A DNA stretch of 64,000 nt, from NCBI GenBank assembly GCA_022376465.1, contig JACDTU010000006.1:620001-684000 (forward strand), given 5' to 3'. Source of the DNA: Cubamyces lactineus. Lineage: Eukaryota > Basidiomycota > Agaricomycetes > Polyporales > Polyporaceae. Positions 36,401-47,718 of this stretch are shown piece after piece. A model generated the notes under the pieces. It saw nothing but the letters and a program-made list of their open reading frames with translations. It did not search any database and was not told where the DNA came from. Made by a program: the position numbers and the translations under genes. Within the stretch, counting starts at the first letter, position 1; each line of letters starts with the position of its first letter.

Positions 36401-37214
36401 TCACAAGTCGACGATAATCGGCACGCAGCCGATGTTGATCAGACCCTCTGCACAAAACGAACAAGAAGTCAATCAACTGCTACCGCTTAGGGCGAACAGG
36501 AGGACACTCACGGAAGGTGTTGTTGTTGCAACACACCGGCATCTGGTTGCTAAAGGACGCGCATACAGTCAGCTGGTGCGACGCATACACTCGTTAAAAG
36601 TCGACGACTCACCAGCTTGTTCCACCACCAAGTCCGAGCACGTCGATAGGCGAACACGACGTGCCAGCGAGGCCGATGGCGCTGAGAGGATCAATTCCGA
36701 GGGACGAGATGATACTGCTCATTTGGTCAGACTTGGCGTCTTCAACCTGGTCGCAGCATTGAATCGAGCCCGTGTTGCACTCTCCAGCAGGGATCGCTCC
36801 AGAACTACCACTAGAGCTAGAACCAGATGTCGCACTAGGGAGAGCCGTAGCCGTAGGCGAGGACTGAGGAGGCGCGGAGGCGACAGTGAGAGACCCCGGG
36901 AGAGAAGAGCTCTGCCGATGCGTGTTGCCGCCCGAGCGCTCAGTGCTCACGGTGGTCGTTGTTGCCGTCTTGGTGGTCGTCTCCGTCCTGGTGACGGTTA
37001 CGGTTGGCTCAGGCTCCCATTCGGTGGTCGTCACCGTCGAGGGCCGCGAAGGCGCCCAAGTGGGGGTGGAGGTCCTCCGGGTCGACCAGGAAGTGCTGCT
37101 GTGTGTGGTGTGTGTAGAGTCGCAGTCCCGCGAACCGTGTCGCTGTTGGTGGGGTTTGGCGACTGCCAAGACCGCGAGGGAGACGGAGACCACGAGGGAG
37201 AGGTTGAAGCGCAT
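36401..37214 (-). CDS. Hydrophobin with Thr-rich N-terminal extension
   Basis: Three exons (36613-37214, 36512-36549, 36401-36447) give 228 residues. A signal peptide (MRFNLSLVVSVSLAVLAVA) is followed by about 120 residues dominated by Thr and Ser (TVTVTRTETTTKTATTTT and similar), probably heavily O-glycosylated. Then comes a regular class I-like domain: CNTGSIQCCDQ, TSCSPIDVLG, SWCNQMPVCCNNN and NIGCVPIIVDL. One extra cysteine lies in the extension (RDCDS). Introns occur at the two positions shared by every hydrophobin in this window, and exon 2 is 38 nt. Such an extension is far longer than in typical 100-120-residue class I hydrophobins. Confidence 0.92.
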
Positions 37215-37740
37215 GATGGGTATCGAAGGTGCGTATTGAACGAGTGGGGGTTACACTAAGGCTACGTCCGTGTGCAGTGAGGGAACCGCGTGGATGGGGA
37301 AAAGGAGGATGTATATGTTCATGTTCAAGTCGGTCTGGTACTTATATCTCGATCGCGTCCGTTGTGAGGAGGTGAAGAGGTGGAGCTCGACGGCATATCG
37401 GAGCCCAAATTGTACCTTCTCAGAGGGGAGCGAACTATTCGTGGACAAGGTGCATAAACACGAATCCAATCCCCAGGCATCCAGCGTTTGGTTGGAAGTA
37501 TCGGGCGTCACAACAGATTGAGGGAGAAGGAAAGCTATTACATTTGATTAGGCAAAAGCAGAAAACAAACGTGGTACAGTAATATCACTTGCGACCGACA
37601 GCTTCGACAATAAAAGTCAACGTGCGGGAATCATGAGAGTATTAGGACTTCAGTGTCAGAGCGGAAAGTAGCGATTCACGTCCTTTTCAGCGTTCGAGCA
37701 CATTTGAAAATGAATGTCCATGCAATGTCCAAAGACCAGT
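37215..37740. other. Intergenic
   Basis: This contains the 5' flank of the 228-residue hydrophobin and the 3' flank of the next one. No gene is seen. Confidence 0.5.
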
Positions 37741-38792
37741 TCAGAGGCTAACGGGGATACAACCGACGCTGACGAGGGCGCCTGTAGCATGTCGTGTCAG
37801 TCATGATCAATGATGGAAGAAATGTGCATGACATACCAACGGAGTTGTTCTCGCAGCAGACAGGATGCGCAGAGCTGAGGAATGATGAAACCCTCAAAAT
37901 CGTCGCCTTTCACCAAGTGGATGAAGTGTATTTACCATTCGTTACCACTGAGACCGACAGGAGCAATGGGAGAGCAGTCAACACCGACGAGGCCAGACAA
38001 ATCGTGGACGTTGATTCCAGCCAACCCAGTCAAGAGGCCCCGGGAGCTCGCGTCTTCGGGGGTCATGACCTTGTTGCAACACTGAACCGGACCCGTGTTG
38101 CAGCGGCTGTCGTAATGGTCGCCACCGTCGCTGCTGCCAGAGTCCGGTCTGGTACCGCTGCTGGGGCTGGAACCGCTGCCACTGACCGGAGAGCCAGGGT
38201 GGCCAGACATGCCGGTGGGCATCGGGGTGGAGGCTGGGTCCGGAATGGACGGGACAATAGACGTTGGCAGGTCGGTGGCGGTACCAGCGGGAAGGGAGGG
38301 CGAGGGCATGCCACCCGCACCGGGCACGCCGACGGAGGCGCTAACGGAGGCGGAAGGAGCAGAGGGACCAGTAGGCGCGACAACGGGGACAGTCACAGTC
38401 CCACCATTGGTTGCGGTAGAGAGAACAGAGGACATCGGCGGAATCGAAATCTTCTGTGTGGTGCCACTAGGCATGGCGGGTCCACCAGGCAGACCAGGGA
38501 GCGGAACGGGAAGCTCGGGGAGGGGGAGAGATCCTCCAGGAGTACCTGGAACCGATCCAGAAAGGACAGGGACATTGGGCAGGCCGGGAAGTTGAGGCAG
38601 GCCAGGTGCAAGCCCGCCAGTGCCACTTGTTGGGTCGGCAGAAATGGACACGGAGACGGAGGACTGGTCACCGCCGGCTGGGACGGAGGGGACAGGAATA
38701 GATGGGCACCCGCCGGCGTACGGGTCGAGGGGAGCGGCGGCCGCAAAGATGGCGCAGAAGACGGCGGCAAGGAGTGACTGTTTGAACTGCAT
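37741..38792 (-). CDS. Hydrophobin with very long Pro/Gly/Ser-rich insertion
   Basis: Three exons (37936-38792, 37837-37874, 37741-37781) give 311 residues. The signal peptide is MQFKQSLLAAVFCAIFAAAAP. About 200 residues of low-complexity Pro/Gly/Ser/Val sequence (LPQLPGLPNVPVLSG, LPLPELPVPLPGLPGG, SGSGSSPSSGTRPDSGSS) follow before the hydrophobin domain: CNTGPVQCCNK, VDCSPIAPVG, ECSAHPVCCENN and VGCIPVSL. One additional cysteine (AGGCPS) lies near the mature N-terminus. The exon architecture is identical to the neighbouring hydrophobin, which supports tandem duplication followed by divergence of the low-complexity part. The insertion may act as a wall-spanning spacer; that is inference. Confidence 0.92.
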
Positions 38793-40122
38793 CGCGATAT
38801 GCTAAAAGAGGGTGGGGTCGAGCGAAGTGTGCTGCGATGAAAGTGGTTGGAGAGACTTAAAGGAGAGGACGGGTCGCTGGGCGAAGTACGAGAAGCGTAA
38901 GTCGGCGAGCGATACCCTTCATCTGCCGCCGTGCGTGCTGTATTTATCAGTTGGAGGCGTTGGGGCGAGGGCGGCGGAATCGGGTGGTCTCAAGGCAGAA
39001 AAGGAAGGGAAGGCGGAGAGGGATGACGGGAGACCAGGCTGGGCGTGGAGATTGGACGGGGAAGAGAGCCTATTCAGACTGGAGTTGCTGCATTTGCATC
39101 GGCTACGGAGCCAAGAGAGAAACGATCCGAGCGGAGGAGGAGAACGAGAGCAGAAGGAGGGAGGGGACTGCCCAAGTCCTCTCTCCACCCGAGGGCAGCG
39201 GTCGCCTGCGTGAAGGGTACCCCTTGTGGCATTCACTCACCCATCACACTCCGAACAAGCATGGCGTACTATGACAGCCCTGCATTAAGTCCGTTCGGTT
39301 CCGAGTTGTTTTTGTCTGATGCCAGAGCATTCCAATCACGCTTCACAGGCCTCCTTCATATACACCAATGTGGACTTGGGCGACTCCGCCATGGGGCCAC
39401 ATTGTGTATCCTTGTCAACACTGCAATGGTTACGACTGCAGCCAAAGAGGAGGAGAACCATCAGTTGATGGGAAGACCTGAGCTTCTCGCTACGCTCACC
39501 CGAGAATTAGAAAGCCGACGGAAAATTTGTTCCTGTCAGGACTGTCAGCTCGCCCGAACAGTGCACAACCCTTTGCCCACTCACAGATGCCGCTACCTGC
39601 TCAACACCATGACAGAGACGCCGCTGCGACGGTCAAGCCGCGCCACGTGCGCTACGACGCCTTTGTGGCGGTAAGCGATCCTGTCTCGTTTTGGCAGGTC
39701 ACTATGTTCAGCACATCACCACTCTCTTCTAACTCGAAGCGTTGCTGCACAGCGGTGTTCTCCAAAACACCTTGCAGCACCACGGCTCTTACTCGACACT
39801 ACTGCACACATGCTTGTGCGTTGTTAGGAAGTATTTACACAACCTCATGAAACCCGAAGTTGACTTTGTGATCGATCATGGTGACTTCTCCCTCGACGCT
39901 CTCCACAGCTGATTGGTGTCAACCAACATCGCTGTTTCTTAAGAACGAGCCAATCCTCTTTCATCCTGAACTCGCTCAACATCACCTGTGATGCGTCTTC
40001 ATTGGTCTATAAAAGCCTCCTCGCCCATACCGGCAAACACCATCTTCCTACCCTTCGTCGCCCTGCCTCACCGTTCTCAGCGATCCCCCAGAGACTACCC
40101 CTTTCCCGCGTCGATCATCACC
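38793..40122. other. Intergenic between divergent hydrophobins
   Basis: A divergent promoter region of 1.3 kb. A 209-residue plus-strand frame at 39045-39674 overlaps it but has no domain-like features. The TATA box of the plus-strand hydrophobin is annotated separately. Confidence 0.5.
40008..40015 (+). promoter_or_regulatory. TATA box of hydrophobin 5
   Basis: A perfect TATAAAAG lies 115 nt upstream of the hydrophobin ATG, followed by a pyrimidine-rich leader. Confidence 0.75.
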
Positions 40123-40568
40123 ATGCAGTTCTTGGCCACCCTCACTACTCTCGTTCTGGCCTTCGCTGGCGCCGCTTCCGCCGTACCCTACTACGCCTCC
40201 CAATCTCAGTGCTCGAGCGGTTCCATGCAGTGCTGCAACAACGTCCAGTCAGCAAGCTCGCCATCAATGCTCAAAGCACTCGAGATCCTCTCGCTTGCCG
40301 GATTGGTCGACGGCGACTCTAACATCGGCACGTCATGTACGCCCATCAACATTGTTGGCGCTGGCGGCACGGAAAGCTGGTGGGCCACCCAGCTAATTCC
40401 ACACTTGCTCATATGCGCTAACTTCCTTCGAAGCACTGCCATGCCTGTATGCTGCAACGGTAACAGCTTCGGTGCGTATCCAAGTGGAATTAGAACAAAT
40501 ACAGGAAATGACTCTGTACCCTAGGGAGCCTCAGCTTTGGCTGCTCCTCCGTGGCGTCGATCATATAA
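40123..40568 (+). CDS. Class I hydrophobin, standard length
   Basis: Three exons (40123-40379, 40434-40471, 40525-40568) give 112 residues, the normal size of a class I hydrophobin. The signal peptide is MQFLATLTTLVLAFAGAASA. The eight cysteines lie in QCSSGSMQCCNNV, GTSCTPINIVG, SWCTAMPVCCNGN and FGCSSVASII. Spacing between Cys3 and Cys4 is long, as in class I. This compact copy is the likely ancestral form of the local group, since the two minus-strand neighbours share its intron positions and differ mainly by insertions before Cys1. Confidence 0.95.
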
Positions 40569-42765
40569 GGGGTAGTCCTATCTCTGCCTTCGTTCGAGCC
40601 GGAGACAGCCAAGACTGTTCTAGTGAGTACCAGCTCCCAGTTGATGCGTTCTAAACCTTGCTTACCTTCGTCGGCCTATAGCTTGTTCGTCACGGACCTA
40701 CCACATCGCTATTTCTGTCTTCATCGCTCGTGTCGCTTTTGGCTCTTCTCTTCTCTTTCGTAGCCGGATTCGAGTGTATCTGTCTTTGTAATACGGACCG
40801 AATGTATCTCACTGGAACCAAGCACTTGTGCATAGCGAACATGCTGTCTTGTGAAAGCCGGGGTATACGTGTTTACTGGTAGCCTGTACATGAAGCCTGT
40901 CCGACACTCGGCGCATCCAGGAGCTACGCACAAACTTGCCAGATGAATCCGCATCAGGGCGAACCTTTATTCCTTTCGGCCAACTCGTGAAAGCTAGGAG
41001 TGTATGGCATAGAGGAGCACTGATTTCGACGCGGCTGGCGGCCCGGAACGTTGAGGACGAGCGCATGGTTTCGATCGAGATCGCGGCCGTAGGTATTGCG
41101 AGCCCGTGTATGTTTCCTGTGGCGAGAAGTTGGTTACGTCTGACCACAGCATCGTCCCTCAGCTTTCTGGATACGAATACATACTCGCAACACACCTGAC
41201 AAAAACAAGTTCTCAAGGCAGGGCGAGCATCGTTATGCCACCGATGGCTATCTCCAGTAATCGAAAGGACAAGCATGACCAGCACCTCGATTTACCGCGC
41301 CAAGGGCAAATTGGTCATTCCAAGGGTCGTCTCGGGACGGGGCGGGCCGCGCAGCGGCCCATATATGGCACCCAGGGTGGCCTTCGCGCGCGCCGAAGGC
41401 GCGCTCTAAGGGAGCGCGAGCTCGCGCGTCGAGCACCCTCACGCAAGCATAGCCAAAATCCATCGCGTCCTCATGGCCAGTATTTTATCTACGTTCTTGC
41501 TCATTTTGAGCATATTTTCGTGAGAAATTCTCCAGTTGCTCGGCGGCTCGCGCCGCCGCCTAGCACAACATGGGCGCTTATAACTGCACGATAGGACGTG
41601 TTCTCATAGTTACCGCGCGGTCGTTCAAGGACGTAGAGCTTGGTATAAAAGTCTACTTAATTGCTATTAGATAGGCTTTCGGTCTCGCGGCGGCGCGCCG
41701 CCGCGATCTATAGATTCCATAAGACGTATAGTGACAGTCATAGGTGAACTTATTTACACTTGCCATATCCCTGCAGTTCTTGAGCCTCCAGCACAGACAT
41801 CTCAACTTATTCAAGCATTTTCCAGTGTTGCAATGTCAACGTACTAATGCTGAACGCAGTACTAAAGCCTGGAGAGCTTCGCGCGAGGGACCAATGACCG
41901 GTCACGTGCGGCTCGAAAGGTCTGTAAACCCAATTCTAGGGTTGCCTTTCGTCTTTGGTCGGCGGGCGCTTAGGACCAATCTGGTCCGACCCTTGGAATG
42001 GCGGAGTATCCGCGCCAAGAGAAGAGCCATCGTCGATGTCACGGGTAGCGCGGAATCAAACGTGGGCAGCACGAGATCGGGGCTTTGTGGAGGGGGGGCG
42101 TTCGTCGGGGTGCACATGTAGGCTTGCCAAGGGCCCGGGAAGAGGGCGTGAACGCGGATGCTGTCGTGCGTATCAATGGCTGAACCGGGTCAAGGCTGCA
42201 GCGGTTCGAGGCTCGAGCTATGTACTGGATGCTTGGCGGGGGCGTGTGCTGGTGAGTCGCGTGCGAGTGCTCTGTGGGAAACTTGAACACGATGGAGGCT
42301 GAGACTCGCGAGCGGCTCAGTGTCATGTTGAGATCCTGTTCTATCGAGAACGAGGGACAAGATAGTGGCCGAAACTCAAGAGCGTCGAATACGCGAAGGG
42401 TGGGATGCTTGAGCGTCCGATGTCCGGACCCGGAGGGGGGACCAAGGCGAGGGACGGGACGAGGATCCTTGAGTGTGCGGTGCGTGCCTGCTCCGCTCCC
42501 CTCGATCACTTCCGCTCGCGCTTACTTCATTCTGCTTGTCTGTGCGCCGTTTGCACACGCTGCGCACACTGCCATGGGGGAACCAGGAGCGCTAGATGGC
42601 CTGGCTATAAGTCAACGCGTAGACTAGGGGAGGATACATTCGCTCTCCTACCGAGTTGTAGACCGCACTTCCCTGCAGCCCGTCGACGAGCTGTCACCCG
42701 CCAGGGCTCGGCCTGCTCTCCCACTCTCCAGCTCCAACGCGGGCGTGTAGCCCTTCGGTATCAGG
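40569..42765. other. Intergenic with GC-rich palindrome cluster
   Basis: This 2.2-kb region has no recognisable gene. A set of GC-rich inverted repeats at 41336-41706 is annotated separately. Short plus-strand frames near 41106-42121 look non-coding. Confidence 0.5.
41336..41706. repeat. Cluster of GC-rich palindromes
   Basis: Several hairpin-forming sequences are spaced along 370 bp of otherwise mixed DNA. They include GGGCCGCGCAGCGGCCC-type and CCTTCGCGCGCGCCGAAGG, the perfect 14-mer GCGCGAGCTCGCGC at about 41414-41427, GGCGGCTCGCGCCGCC near 41542, and a perfect 22-bp palindrome (TCGCGGCGGCG plus its reverse complement) at 41685-41706. They do not encode protein. Origin could be a transposon end, a recombination hotspot or a degraded repeat. 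Confidence 0.7.
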
Positions 42766-42948
42766 ATGCAGCTCCATCTCTTTTCGACGCTCGCGGTCGT
42801 GTGTAGCCTATTCGCCATGGTCGCGTCAGCACCACACGGGATGCCGCTCCCCATGCGACTCGCTGCCAAGTCATCATCAGCTCGCGCACCCAAAGCTGGT
42901 GCGGATCGGTATGCGCTCCCCTGGGGCGGCCCGCGTCGCCAGCCATGA
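42766..42948 (+). CDS. Small secreted peptide 1 (MPLPxR family)
   Basis: A single-exon frame encodes 60 residues. A strong signal peptide (MQLHLFSTLAVVCSLFAMVASA) is followed by a mature part beginning APHGMPLPMRLAAKSSS and ending near RYALPWGGPRRQP. It contains no cysteine in the mature part. A TATA-like GGCTATAAG lies near 42603-42611. The second peptide gene at 43847 has the same layout: a 22-24-residue signal, Ala-Pro at the mature start, MPLPxR, and an aromatic-Pro-Gly ending. The family is not one I recognise; the function is unknown. The A-P after the signal could be trimmed by a dipeptidyl peptidase, as in some processed fungal peptides, but this is inference. Confidence 0.6.
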   Translation: MQLHLFSTLAVVCSLFAMVASAPHGMPLPMRLAAKSSSARAPKAGADRYALPWGGPRRQP

Positions 42949-43846
42949 CGTCGATGTCTCGAAGGAACGGCCTTCCGTGGGTGCGTGAGATACGTTGAAT
43001 GTACGAGAACGCATGGCACTCACAGGACGCAGCACTTCCGCAGAGCCCGCGGGATTCTATGGTCTCATCGACCTCGCTATGACGGCGCGTTTCAGCGATG
43101 TCTCATGGAAGTCTCTGCAGGATGTATTAGCAGCATTGGATTCAGGTGGATCGTCCAGGACGTCGCGTACGACATGTATCGATAGTCACTCTCTTTGCGG
43201 AACCGCACTCGTCGAGATGTTCGCGAGCGCACAATTTTTCTATGTGAGGCCAAGGACGACGCTAGGCTAAACTCTGCGGCTGAATTGGAAGTTTGGGCGA
43301 AAACGGGTGCGCACCTGGTCGGAAGCTAATTCGCGTCCCTGCATTCCTGGCACACCGGCAACGGCCGGATGACCATATACGGATTGTGGCGAGCGCGGAA
43401 GACCGGATTGGGTGAGACGGTGGAGCGGGCCGAGCCGAGACTGCGGCGGAATGGACGCTGCTTGCTCCGTTGAACCCGTCCGCGGGGGTGTACTGGGCTC
43501 AGCACCGGGTGTTTCTGCGTGTGTTTCCTCTCCCTTTCGCGGTTTCATGCTGTGTCAGGAGCGAGGGCATAGAGATTAAGCCGGAGAGCACGTACCAGAT
43601 AGTCTTGGAATGCTGCACTCGGTCAAGAGTATATAGCCAAGGGGCCCAACGGGTTTGGGCAGGGTTTTACTCGCGTCGACCGAGCTGTTCGCTTGCAGCT
43701 GCCACTTCCCGTCCTCGCAGCCCCCGATCTACACGGCCCTGCTGCCACGACCCTGAGTCGGGCTATCCCTTCAGTGCGCCAAGGCCACTAGCAAAACACG
43801 CGAAAGCGCCGTGCGACGAACAAGCGAAATCCGAACGCACACAGAC
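42949..43846. other. Intergenic between the two peptide genes
   Basis: This contains only short frames. A TATA-like AGTATATAG lies near 43628-43636, upstream of the second peptide gene. Confidence 0.5.
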
Positions 43847-44023
43847 ATGCAGTTGACGCGCCTCGCCGTGACCTTCGCCGCGGCCGCCCTCGCACTTGCG
43901 GGTAACGCCGTTGCGGCACCATCACATCGGAGCGACATGCCCCTACCGCTACGGGTCATGAAGGAGGGTGTGGTACAAAGTTCGGGGCATAGGCCATACG
44001 CCCCGCTCGAGTATGGACTATAG
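43847..44023 (+). CDS. Small secreted peptide 2 (MPLPxR family)
   Basis: A single-exon frame encodes 58 residues. The signal peptide is MQLTRLAVTFAAAALALAGNAVA, followed by APSHRSDMPLPLRVMKEG and the ending HRPYAPLEYGL. Both peptides start MQL, share Ala-Pro at the predicted mature N-terminus and MPLP[ML]R nearby, and end in an R-[PY]-Y-A-type segment with a terminal Gly-rich motif. There is no CaaX box, so it is not a basidiomycete mating pheromone precursor. No Kex2 Lys-Arg site is visible. It is probably a paralog of the upstream peptide gene. Confidence 0.6.
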   Translation: MQLTRLAVTFAAAALALAGNAVAAPSHRSDMPLPLRVMKEGVVQSSGHRPYAPLEYGL

Positions 44024-45000
44024 GAGACATGGTGAGTAAATCTGCAGTGTTGTGAGGACGAGTCGGGAACTCACTCCGACTTCAGCCATGTTTGTCGACG
44101 TGCTCGTCTGTTCGCCTATGCGATGTTGTACGATGCTGTAGGATCTAGAGATTAGATGGAGGTCCTGCGGGCGGGGAGACGATGGCAGGAACACGATGCG
44201 CGCGCGGTGAAGGAGTATAGAGGGGACGATTATATGAATATAATTTGTGTTGTGGCTGAAAGTCAGTTAGAGACGAAGCTTTCCAACGGGGTCAAGCAAA
44301 GTTTAGGCGTCCCCGTCCGCCCCGGATACTGCCGCTGATGCACAGGCAAGGTAATTGGAGGACTGCAATCCGTCGGCTCATGTTAAGAGATAACAGAACC
44401 AAGCAGGGATTGATGCCTTCGGTGCGAACGATGTCATGACTTTCGAGGAGGCAAGGGTGTATGCGATCGTGAATGTGAGCCGTCTGCCCAATCTATATAG
44501 ACATTTTATTACATCTGTACAGCAAACAAAAAGAGTGGTTAAATACGCAACCATAAGAAATGGATGTGGACTTACGCATTAGTGTAGCCCCTACAAGCGA
44601 ACGAACACGGTCGTTCTGGTGCTGACCACGCGAGGGGACACTGGCAGAGTTTGTGATGTTTCCCCGTTATACGTGAAATCGCAAACATAGCTATACCACC
44701 ATGTATTGAGGGAGCCAGAACGCCCATTATGAGGTTATAGATAGCCTCCGAATGTCAGATGCATGGAGCAGCGAAGGCTTCGACTCTCGAGGCAGACGGC
44801 AGCGAACCCCAAGTGTAAGCGCCAGATGTACGCACGCACTGTCGCCACGGATGGCAAACAAGACCAAATCTTGGCGCTTCGCAGCGACGACTGGAATTTG
44901 TACCATCCCCGTCGTCGCGCCTAGCTGCCCCCTCCCCTTCCCTCTCTGTCCATCTCCCTCTCCGATTCTCTTTGCTTCATACGCCCCTACGTCGCGCGCA
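44024..45000. other. Intergenic upstream of septin gene
   Basis: This contains the septin promoter. A pyrimidine-rich tract (CCCCCTCCCCTTCCCTCTC and onward) lies at about 44927-44972, close to the ATG. No gene is seen. Confidence 0.5.
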
Positions 45001-46880
45001 ATGGCCACAGTACCCTTCAGTGACGACGGCATTGGCATCGCCAACCTCCCCAACCAGGTAAGTAGGCGACGTGTTGGGTTGTCTAGTGCAGTGTATGTGT
45101 GATGCGGAGGCTGAACGGGACGCGTCGTCGCGCTGGCGAGTGTAGAGGCACAAGATTGTCGCCAAGCGTGGGGCACACTTCACGATTATGGTTGTCGGTG
45201 AGTGCTCCTTTCATGCTGTTATAACACGCGAGGCAGGGCGAGTGGTCGGTTGTGAGAGAAAGCTCATAGCATCCGAATGTGGATGCTACTTTGCACTTGG
45301 TCACTTGAAGCATGATTGCTGGGTTGCGTCTTGGTGTTATATATGGCACTGCGACGCGTCGCAGGTCGGCGAAGTCGTTGTATCCATGGGCGTAGGCTGG
45401 GTGTGTGCTGGCGCTTGCTCTCCACCACGTAGCGAACGTAGCAGTCCCTCCATGTATTCGCATGCATGATGTTTCAATCACATGCGGGGAAGTACTCCTG
45501 CCCGACGTAACTCCTTTTGTGGCCGCAATACCTAGTCCTGCCTGTCACCTATGGGATACTGACCAACTTGCTCTCCAGGCGAGTCGGGTCTCGGAAAGAC
45601 CACGCTCATCAACACTCTCTTCTCGACCGAGCTTTCACCGGCGAAGAACTACAACAAGCGGCACCAGAAGCAGCTCGACAAGCTGACGGAGGTGGAGATC
45701 ATCAAGGCCGAGCTGGAGGAGAAGCAGTTCAAGACGAAGCTGACCGTGATCGACACGCCCGGCTTTGGCGACTACGTCAACAACCGGGATTCGTGGGCGC
45801 CGATCGTCGACTTCATCGACGACCAGCATGAGGCGTATATGCGTCAGGAGCAGCAGCCGATGCGCAAGGACAAGATTGACCTCCGCGTCCACGCTTGCTT
45901 GTACTTCATCCGCCCGACTGGCCATACGTAAGTTGTGCTCCGTTCCGTATGCACGAAGTGTGGAGCTGATATTCTTGTCCGAAGCCTCAAGCCCCTGGAC
46001 ATTGAGATCATGAAGCGTCTCGGTACTCGGGTCAACCTCATTCCTGTCATTGCGAAGGCCGATACCTTGACGCAGAATGACCTGTTCACCTTCAAGCAAC
46101 GCGTGAGTAGACCACTTACCTGGAACTGGGAGCCTATTGTTGACGGCAGAACTAGATTCGTCAGGTCATCCAGGCCCAGGGCATCAGGATCTACCAGCCA
46201 CCCATTGAGGCTGATGATGAGGTCAGTGCCGAGCACGCGCGCATCCTCTCCGAGGCCATGCCATTCTCCATCATCGGTTCGACCGAGGACGTGACCACCG
46301 CCGACGGTCGTGTCGTGAAGGGTCGCGAGTACCTGTGGGGTGTTGCTGAAGGTTCGTTTGAGTTCATTTAGCGTGCACGATATCAGGGGATAGCTCACAC
46401 GCACACTGCGCAGTTGAGAACGAGAACCACTGCGACTTCCGGAAGCTGCGGTCTCTCCTGATCCGCACTTACATGCTGGACCTCATCTCGACCACGGAGG
46501 AGCTCCACTACGAGAACTACCGGCAGGCGCAGATGGAGACGCGCAAATTTGGCGAGCAGAAGCCGCGCAAGTTCGAGAACCCGAAGTTCAAGGAGGAGGA
46601 GGAGGCACTCCGGAAGCGGTTCACAGAGCAGGTCAAGGCAGAAGAGGCGCGGTTCCGGCAGTGGGAGCAACACGTACGTGTGATATTTGTTGCCTGCGGT
46701 AGGCGATTGTCTATTCTAGGTGCTGACTGCGGCGGCTTTGCGCATGGTTTTCGGTAGCTTATCGCCGAGCGCGACCGACTCAACAAGGACCTGGAGATGG
46801 CGCACAGCGCGATCAAGGCGTTGGAGGCGGAGCTGGACAACTTGCAGGTGGGCTACGGCCGTGGCACTGGCAGGCGGTGA
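45001..46880 (+). CDS. CDC12: Septin, Cdc12 type
   Basis: Seven phase-consistent exons (45001-45057, 45146-45197, 45579-45927, 45985-46102, 46156-46351, 46414-46673, 46758-46880) give 384 residues. The GTPase core has the P-loop GESGLGKTT, the G3 [11 protein letters not shown] and the G4 AKAD. The start GISNLPNQ-like [13 protein letters not shown], the string [17 protein letters not shown] and the C-terminal [20 protein letters not shown] are most like yeast Cdc12. The last 40 residues form the septin coiled coil ([21 protein letters not shown]). Septins form hetero-oligomeric filaments at septa and the hyphal cortex. The third intron-exon pair leaves a long 381-nt second intron. Confidence 0.95.
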
Positions 46881-47718
46881 GCCGTCGGTGGATCACCGGA
46901 CGTCCGAGCATGCGTGTGCGTGCATGCATGGTTGGGACGGGCCGCCGATGGGATGGAAGGATGCCCATGGCGTTGTGGTGTGGGCTTGGCGCCACCGCTG
47001 GCAAAAGATGATTTGCGACCGATTTCGTATGATACCCCGACTCGCGTCCGCTCGTTATACAGTGTCTGCTTGTTGTCGCAGTCGTCGTCGGAATGGTGGT
47101 CACGATCGCCGTTGACGATATTGCGACGCCCGTCTTGCGTTGACGAACGTTGTTCTTGTTCTGCGTACCTACTACTAGTACTACTGGATTGTCGTCGCTC
47201 CTTTGTTGCGTTCCGTGTTTTCTCTTCTGTCTCGTATCGTCGTCATTCGTATATCCCCCGTATTAGTCTCGATGGATGACATTAATGTGCCTGTGACGGT
47301 GATGGACGGCGTGCGACTGCGCCAGGGAGATGCTAGCGTGGATGGAGTGGGACGACGCGTGTGATGGAAGTGGCTGCCGATGAGACGAGCGCAACACCCG
47401 AGCGAAGGGCGTTCGGCACGGCGGACTCGACAGGCGCGTGGGGCGGCGACAGTGCGCTCACCGTCCCCCGACAGTCCGCACTCGTCCATCGATCCACGTC
47501 CCTCGCCCAGTTTGGAAGGAGCGACGGGCGCTTGGCCGCCCTGCACTGCATGATATCTGTGGAGCGGGACAAACAGCGGCAAACACCGCCCGGCACATTA
47601 CCTGCATGGGCGTCTACTGTGGCCCTCTTTATAGGACCGGGGTTCTGTCCACTGGCAGCCAATTGCTCTCTCTCCCTCCCCTTCTTTCCTCACTCCCACC
47701 GACATTCTATCGTCTATC
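46881..47718. other. Intergenic
   Basis: This contains the septin 3' flank and the promoter of the next gene. Short frames here (for example 47181-47582 minus) overlap without recognisable features. Confidence 0.5.

Noticed and set aside
36288..38777. Long plus-strand frames opposite the two minus-strand hydrophobins
   Set aside because: They are antisense shadows of the low-complexity coding exons, whose repetitive codons leave other frames open.
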